Below are positions 3,882-6,797 of a DNA stretch of 6,797 nucleotides, piece after piece. Location: NCBI GenBank assembly GCA_903970355.1, contig CAJCIF010000089.1, forward strand, positions 1-6,797, written 5' to 3'. The number at the start of each line of letters is the position of its first letter. The stretch's first letter is position 1. The DNA comes from Actinomycetota bacterium. Lineage in GTDB: Bacteria; Cyanobacteriota; Vampirovibrionia; Obscuribacterales; Obscuribacteraceae. The position numbers and the translations under genes are program-made. Below the pieces are notes generated by a model that was given only the letters and a program-made list of their open reading frames with translations, was not told the origin of the DNA and ran no database searches.

Positions 3882-6797
3882 TTGCTTTTGAAAGGATCGC
3901 TTTGGCCTGTCCGTACATTTTTTCAGCTTCTTCCGTTCGGCCAATCTTCTTGAGAAACTTGGCGTAGTCCCGCAAATTATCGGCAATATCCGGATGCTCG
4001 GCTCCTAAAGCCCGCTGTCTCAAACGCAATGACCGTTCAAGTAATGGTTCACATTGTTCGTGCTTATTTTGCTGATAGTAAATACCGGCAAGAGTGTTGA
4101 TGCCGTCGGCCAGCTTGAGGATGTTTTCCGGTTCGTAAGTTTCAACAATATTTACGGAGCGTTGCACGAAAACTTCCGCTTCGAAAAATTTGCCTTGCAC
4201 GCACATGACTCCGGCGAGGTTGTTCAAATCATTGAGAAGAGCAGGGCTCTTTACACCGACTTCTTTTTCCCGCATAGCCAAAATACGATCGTAGAGTTTT
4301 TCCGCTTCAACGTAATTGCCTTGCTCGTAATAGCTTTCTGCCAGGCGAACAAACGCTTCACCCAGAACCGATTGCATTTCTTCTCGCAGTTCAACGGCTT
4401 GTTCGACTTGCTGGCGATTCAGGCCTTTTGTAGCAGGCTGTGCCTGGCTTGCATTCATCGCTGGAATTCTAGTTGCCGAAGCTCTTACGGTTGGTTTAGG
4501 CGCTGCCGCTGCTGCCGGCTTTGCTGGGGCTTCAGGAGCGTTTTCTTCTTTAGAAGGTGCCTGATTAGCAGGTGCTGCTGCTGCCGGCTTACTAGGGGTC
4601 GCAGCAGGCTTATCTGCAGGCTCAGCGGCCTTCGGAGCAGCTTCTGAAGCGGGCAAATCTGTTTTTGAACCAGCTCTCTTCTGCAATATGTAAGCAGCTT
4701 TCTTAATGTCTTCCGGTGAAGCAGAAAGTGAAGATGCCGCCGCTAGAATGGCTTGATCCTCTTCGCTTAACTTCAGCTGTTCCTTTTTGGCAGGTTGGCT
4801 AGGTGTGTCTGGTCCTAATTTGGCTAGAGGTGATGCCGCCGCTGGTTCTGCATCGGCAGAAGAATACGATTGCAGTAAAGACTTCAAACTCATACCGCCC
4901 TTGGCACCGCCACCCGGTGGTTTGTCGGCAGGTGGTAGCCCACCTTTGCCAGTTGTGCCAGTTGTGCCGTGTGATTGGCTGGAACCATTGCCTGTCGGTG
5001 CTGACTTGGCAGCTCCTCCTGAAGGTTTGATGAGAGCGGAAGCTCTTTGCTCAGTTGTTTTATCGACTATTGGTTCACTTTGAGTTAAAGCGGAAACATC
5101 ATGTTTGCCAGCCACAACGAGACCAACCTTTTCTTCTTCGGAAACGGAATGGCCATTTGTATGCGCGGCAAATTCAGATTCAAGCGATTCGACCAGTTCC
5201 GGACCATCGTCCCATTCCGGCAGCAGATCTTCGAGACTTTCTGATTCAGCAAGTGGAACAGGGCTCAATGTTTCGGCAACGACAAGCTCTTCTTCTGTTT
5301 CGGCAACGTGTTCCATTTTGATGTGAATCGAAGCGTCTTCGTTTTCTTCAAATGGTTGTGAAAGGTTCTCATTTAAGAAGCCATGCGCCTGACCAATTGC
5401 CGGCAACTCATCCATAGTTTGGGTGCTGGAGCCATAACCTGAATATTCTTCGGATTTAACAACTTTGGCAGCAATATGCTTCTCTTCTTCTTCGGCAGCG
5501 GGAGCCAATACCGGCTCTTCTTTTAATAGGTCTTCTGCTTTGGGTTCTTCATGCAACTCATCATGCAGAACTTCTGCTTTGGGTTCTTCAAGCACTTCCT
5601 CGAGTCGAACTTCTATCTTCTGCTCTTCAAGCACTTCATCAAGCAAAACTTCTGCTTTCGGCGTCTCCGGCTCTTCCAAAGAAATTTCCGGTGCTTCGTG
5701 CAAACTTTCCGTCATCAGCTCAGGCTGGAAAGATTCCTGATACTGCCCATGATGGCTTTCCTCTTCAGCAACAGGTGCTTCAGCTAACTCAGGTGCAGCA
5801 CTTTCCTCTCCGGGAGCGCCTTCTTCAACAGCTTCTTCACCGGAAGCGACAGACCAGCCGAGTTCTTCCAGGGCTTCATCGAAAGTAATTTCTTGTTCCG
5901 TTTGCTTTTGCAAACAAAAATCGAGTGCTACCAGGGCTTCGTCTTGATTCAAATAGCCGTTGTTGATTAGCCAGTGACAACGAACTGCCGCATCACCACT
6001 AATTTCTGGCACGTAACCGGTAAGGGCTAAGACCTTTCCGAGAATTTCCGGAGTGGCGCGTACCAGGTCGATGGCGTGTTGAATTTCTTCATCACTTACA
6101 ATACGAGCTAAAGTTAAGAGCGTTTCAAATGGTATTTCGGCCTGTACTACTTGTTGTTCAACTGTTTGTCCTAATTGTTCAATCACTTCATCAATCGACA
6201 AACCGGTTTCGGTTACCTTGCGTAATGCTTGCGCTGCCTGATGACTATCAAGCGATTCGCTATCGACTAAATCCTGCAATTTGAGGGCCGCATCCAGAGT
6301 GTCTTCGGAAAGGAATCCTTGTCCGACGAGAATCTGTCCTATTTGAAGATCTTGACTGAGTCCCAATTCCAGAGCATTCATAACATCGGTTTCGTCAAGC
6401 ATGCCGGCTAAAACCAACAGCTCACCTAGACGAATTTTCTTTTGGCGAGGCGGAATAAGACCTTGCAATATGGCGGCTACTTGCTCTGTCGTTATTGGTT
6501 CGGCACCCTCGGCGTTCATAGCCGACATTTGCCGAACGGCTTCATCACGAGACATCATCTCGTCGCGCACACGAACTTGTATTTCCAGCGAAGTTGTCAG
6601 CATAGGATCGCTGATTGCACCGTTTAGAACGAGCATCCTTCCTAAAGGCAGTCCGGTAGAAAGACTTCGTTGATAGGCTTTTGCGAATTGATCGCGGTTG
6701 ATCATGCCGGCTTCGAGGAGAAGTTCACCTAATTTATTGGTTGCAACTTCCTTTGCACCATATTGATCGGCATGGAGAGCATCGGAGAAAGTTTGGC
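3862..6797 (-). CDS. Large modular protein, 5'-truncated: tandem MshEN-like units, acidic repeat linker, four C-terminal TPRs
   Basis: The frame is open to the right edge, giving 977 visible codons (residue 1 = 6795-6793). The first ATG (6705) is not the start: it falls inside a conserved motif (KLGELLLEAGMI), so the true start lies beyond the window. Layout: residues of about 21-318, three units of about 100 residues with MshEN/GspE-N-like half-motifs, preceded by the tail of another unit; about 321-575, very acidic, with four 13-residue repeats (377-428); about 576-640, Gly/Ser/Thr-rich; about 674-708, a short charged helix; about 715-790, Ala/Pro/Lys-rich; about 813-970, four TPRs. No signal peptide or membrane segment is visible, so it is probably cytoplasmic. 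No Walker motifs or ATPase domain are visible, so it is not a GspE/PilB motor. MshEN domains bind c-di-GMP in some proteins and TPRs bind proteins, suggesting a scaffold or adaptor; that is inference. It converges on and overlaps the kinase gene. Confidence 0.88.
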   Translation of the reverse strand, partial: QTFSDALHADQYGAKEVATNKLGELLLEAGMINRDQFAKAYQRSLSTGLPLGRMLVLNGAISDPMLTTSLEIQVRVRDEMMSRDEAVRQMSAMNAEGAEPITTEQVAAILQGLIPPRQKKIRLGELLVLAGMLDETDVMNALELGLSQDLQIGQILVGQGFLSEDTLDAALKLQDLVDSESLDSHQAAQALRKVTETGLSIDEVIEQLGQTVEQQVVQAEIPFETLLTLARIVSDEEIQHAIDLVRATPEILGKVLALTGYVPEISGDAAVRCHWLINNGYLNQDEALVALDFCLQKQTEQEITFDEALEELGWSVASGEEAVEEGAPGEESAAPELAEAPVAEEESHHGQYQESFQPELMTESLHEAPEISLEEPETPKAEVLLDEVLEEQKIEVRLEEVLEEPKAEVLHDELHEEPKAEDLLKEEPVLAPAAEEEEKHIAAKVVKSEEYSGYGSSTQTMDELPAIGQAHGFLNENLSQPFEENEDASIHIKMEHVAETEEELVVAETLSPVPLAESESLEDLLPEWDDGPELVESLESEFAAHTNGHSVSEEEKVGLVVAGKHDVSALTQSEPIVDKTTEQRASALIKPSGGAAKSAPTGNGSSQSHGTTGTTGKGGLPPADKPPGGGAKGGMSLKSLLQSYSSADAEPAAASPLAKLGPDTPSQPAKKEQLKLSEEDQAILAAASSLSASPEDIKKAAYILQKRAGSKTDLPASEAAPKAAEPADKPAATPSKPAAAAPANQAPSKEENAPEAPAKPAAAAAPKPTVRASATRIPAMNASQAQPATKGLNRQQVEQAVELREEMQSVLGEAFVRLAESYYEQGNYVEAEKLYDRILAMREKEVGVKSPALLNDLNNLAGVMCVQGKFFEAEVFVQRSVNIVETYEPENILKLADGINTLAGIYYQQNKHEQCEPLLERSLRLRQRALGAEHPDIADNLRDYAKFLKKIGRTEEAEKMYGQAKAILSKATKKGEA
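3886..4359 (-). repeat. Four kinesin-light-chain-type TPRs at the C-terminus of the large protein
   Basis: The equivalent positions LAESYYEQG, LAGVMCVQG, LAGIYYQQN and YAKFLKKIG lie at residues 818, 860, 902 and 944 (counted from the right window edge), exactly 42 residues apart. A 42-residue period with the signature ALGAEHPDIADNL before the last repeat is characteristic of kinesin-light-chain/TPR_12 repeats rather than 34-residue TPRs. The second helices (YVEAEKLYDRIL, FFEAEVFVQRSV, TEEAEKMYGQAK) keep the expected Ala/Glu pattern. Such arrays bind partner proteins or peptides; the ligand is unknown. Confidence 0.9.
5512..5667 (-). repeat. Four tandem 13-residue (39-bp) acidic repeats
   Basis: Residues 377-428 of the large protein (counted from the right window edge) are four in-register 13-residue units: ETPKAEVLLDEVL, EEQKIEVRLEEVL, EEPKAEVLHDELH and EEPKAEDLLKEEP. 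At DNA level the string CTTCTGCTTTGGGTTCTTCA recurs 39 bp apart (starting at 5532 and 5571), so recent duplication is plausible and the copy number may vary between strains. The units are amphipathic and strongly acidic, perhaps short helices or an extended spacer between the sensory-like and TPR parts. Confidence 0.8.
5842..6735 (-). repeat. Three tandem ~100-residue MshEN-like units (plus the tail of a fourth at the edge)
   Basis: Counting from the right window edge, half-motif A is anchored at Gly23 (LGELLLEAG), Gly124 (LGELLVLAG) and Glu224 (ETLLTLAR). Half-motif B is anchored at Gly52 (LGRMLVLNG), Gly153 (IGQILVGQG) and Gly253 (LGKVLALTG). The A-to-B distance is exactly 29 in every unit, and units recur every 100-101 residues. 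Each is followed by a shared tail: MSRDEAVRQM / LDSHQAAQAL / LNQDEALVAL, then ITTEQVAAIL / SIDEVIEQLG / TFDEALEELG. Residues 2-7 at the edge (TFSDAL) match this last piece at about the right distance, so a further unit lies upstream. The pattern fits the MshEN rule of two LGxxL-xxxG-type motifs of about 24 residues with a 5-residue spacer. Unit 3 has lost both glycines of half A. Only unit 2 keeps the Arg before LG. Confidence 0.7.

Noticed and set aside
4054..4647. 197-codon + strand frame rich in Arg, Cys and Phe
   Set aside because: It is antisense to the TPR and Ala/Pro-rich part of the large gene; its Cys/Arg bias is what reversed Ala/Pro codons produce, and it has no domain pattern.
5512..5667. 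Possible CRISPR-like array, because of regularly spaced repeats
   Set aside because: The 39-bp period is in frame, the units adjoin without unique spacers, and they encode a degenerate 13-residue repeat.
5465..5740. Serine-rich + strand frames opposite the acidic linker
   Set aside because: Ser-rich composition is the complement of Glu-rich coding; the repeats are explained by the 13-residue protein repeat on the - strand.
3862..6705. Large protein as a GspE/PilB/MshE-type ATPase
   Set aside because: Only N-terminal-domain-like motifs are present; no Walker A/B, Asp or His boxes are seen, and the C-terminus is TPRs.
1..6797. tRNA, rRNA, insertion sequences or attachment sites
   Set aside because: No cloverleaf, rRNA-like stretch, transposase frame or flanking inverted repeats were found on reading both strands.

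Overview
The window appears to be a metagenomic or draft-assembly contig from a bacterium. The first 14 bases match the 3' end of the Illumina TruSeq read-1 adapter, so the left edge is probably a true contig end. Base composition looks balanced (judged by eye, not computed). Sec-type signal peptides, a cyanobacterial-style histidine kinase without a HAMP domain, and a large protein ending in kinesin-light-chain-type TPRs would fit a non-photosynthetic relative of Cyanobacteria (Melainabacteria/Vampirovibrionia, perhaps Obscuribacterales). That placement is a weak inference from protein style, not from a marker gene.

Layout, left to right: (1) 15-1370, + strand, the 3' part of an unrecognised gene, open through the left edge, followed by a likely rho-independent terminator at 1380-1444. 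(2) 1470-1691, - strand, a 73-residue Sec-exported, lysine-rich small protein with a strong ribosome binding site. (3) About 217 bp of divergent intergenic DNA holding a 10-bp-spaced direct repeat typical of OmpR/PhoB-family operators. (4) 1909-2622 and 2622-3881, + strand, a translationally coupled OmpR-type response regulator and membrane histidine kinase whose stop and start codons share one base. (5) 3862-6797, - strand, a very large protein whose 5' end lies beyond the right edge. It converges on the kinase gene and overlaps its 3' end by 20 bp.

The large protein is the most unusual object here. Its N-terminal region is a tandem array of roughly 100-residue units. Each unit carries two MshEN/GspE-N-like half-motifs whose key positions are exactly 29 residues apart, plus a helical tail that the usual MshEN description does not include. 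Three units are visible, and the tail of a fourth is visible at the window edge. These are followed by a long acidic linker with four 13-residue repeats, a Gly/Ser/Thr and Ala/Pro/Lys linker, and four TPRs spaced exactly 42 residues apart. No ATPase domain is present in the visible part, so it is not a type II secretion or pilus ATPase. It looks like a scaffold or c-di-GMP-linked adaptor, but no function is demonstrated.

A possible working relationship, by inference only: the two-component system senses an extracytoplasmic signal and regulates itself and perhaps the divergent exported peptide through the shared intergenic region. The convergent scaffold gene may be linked to it only by position.
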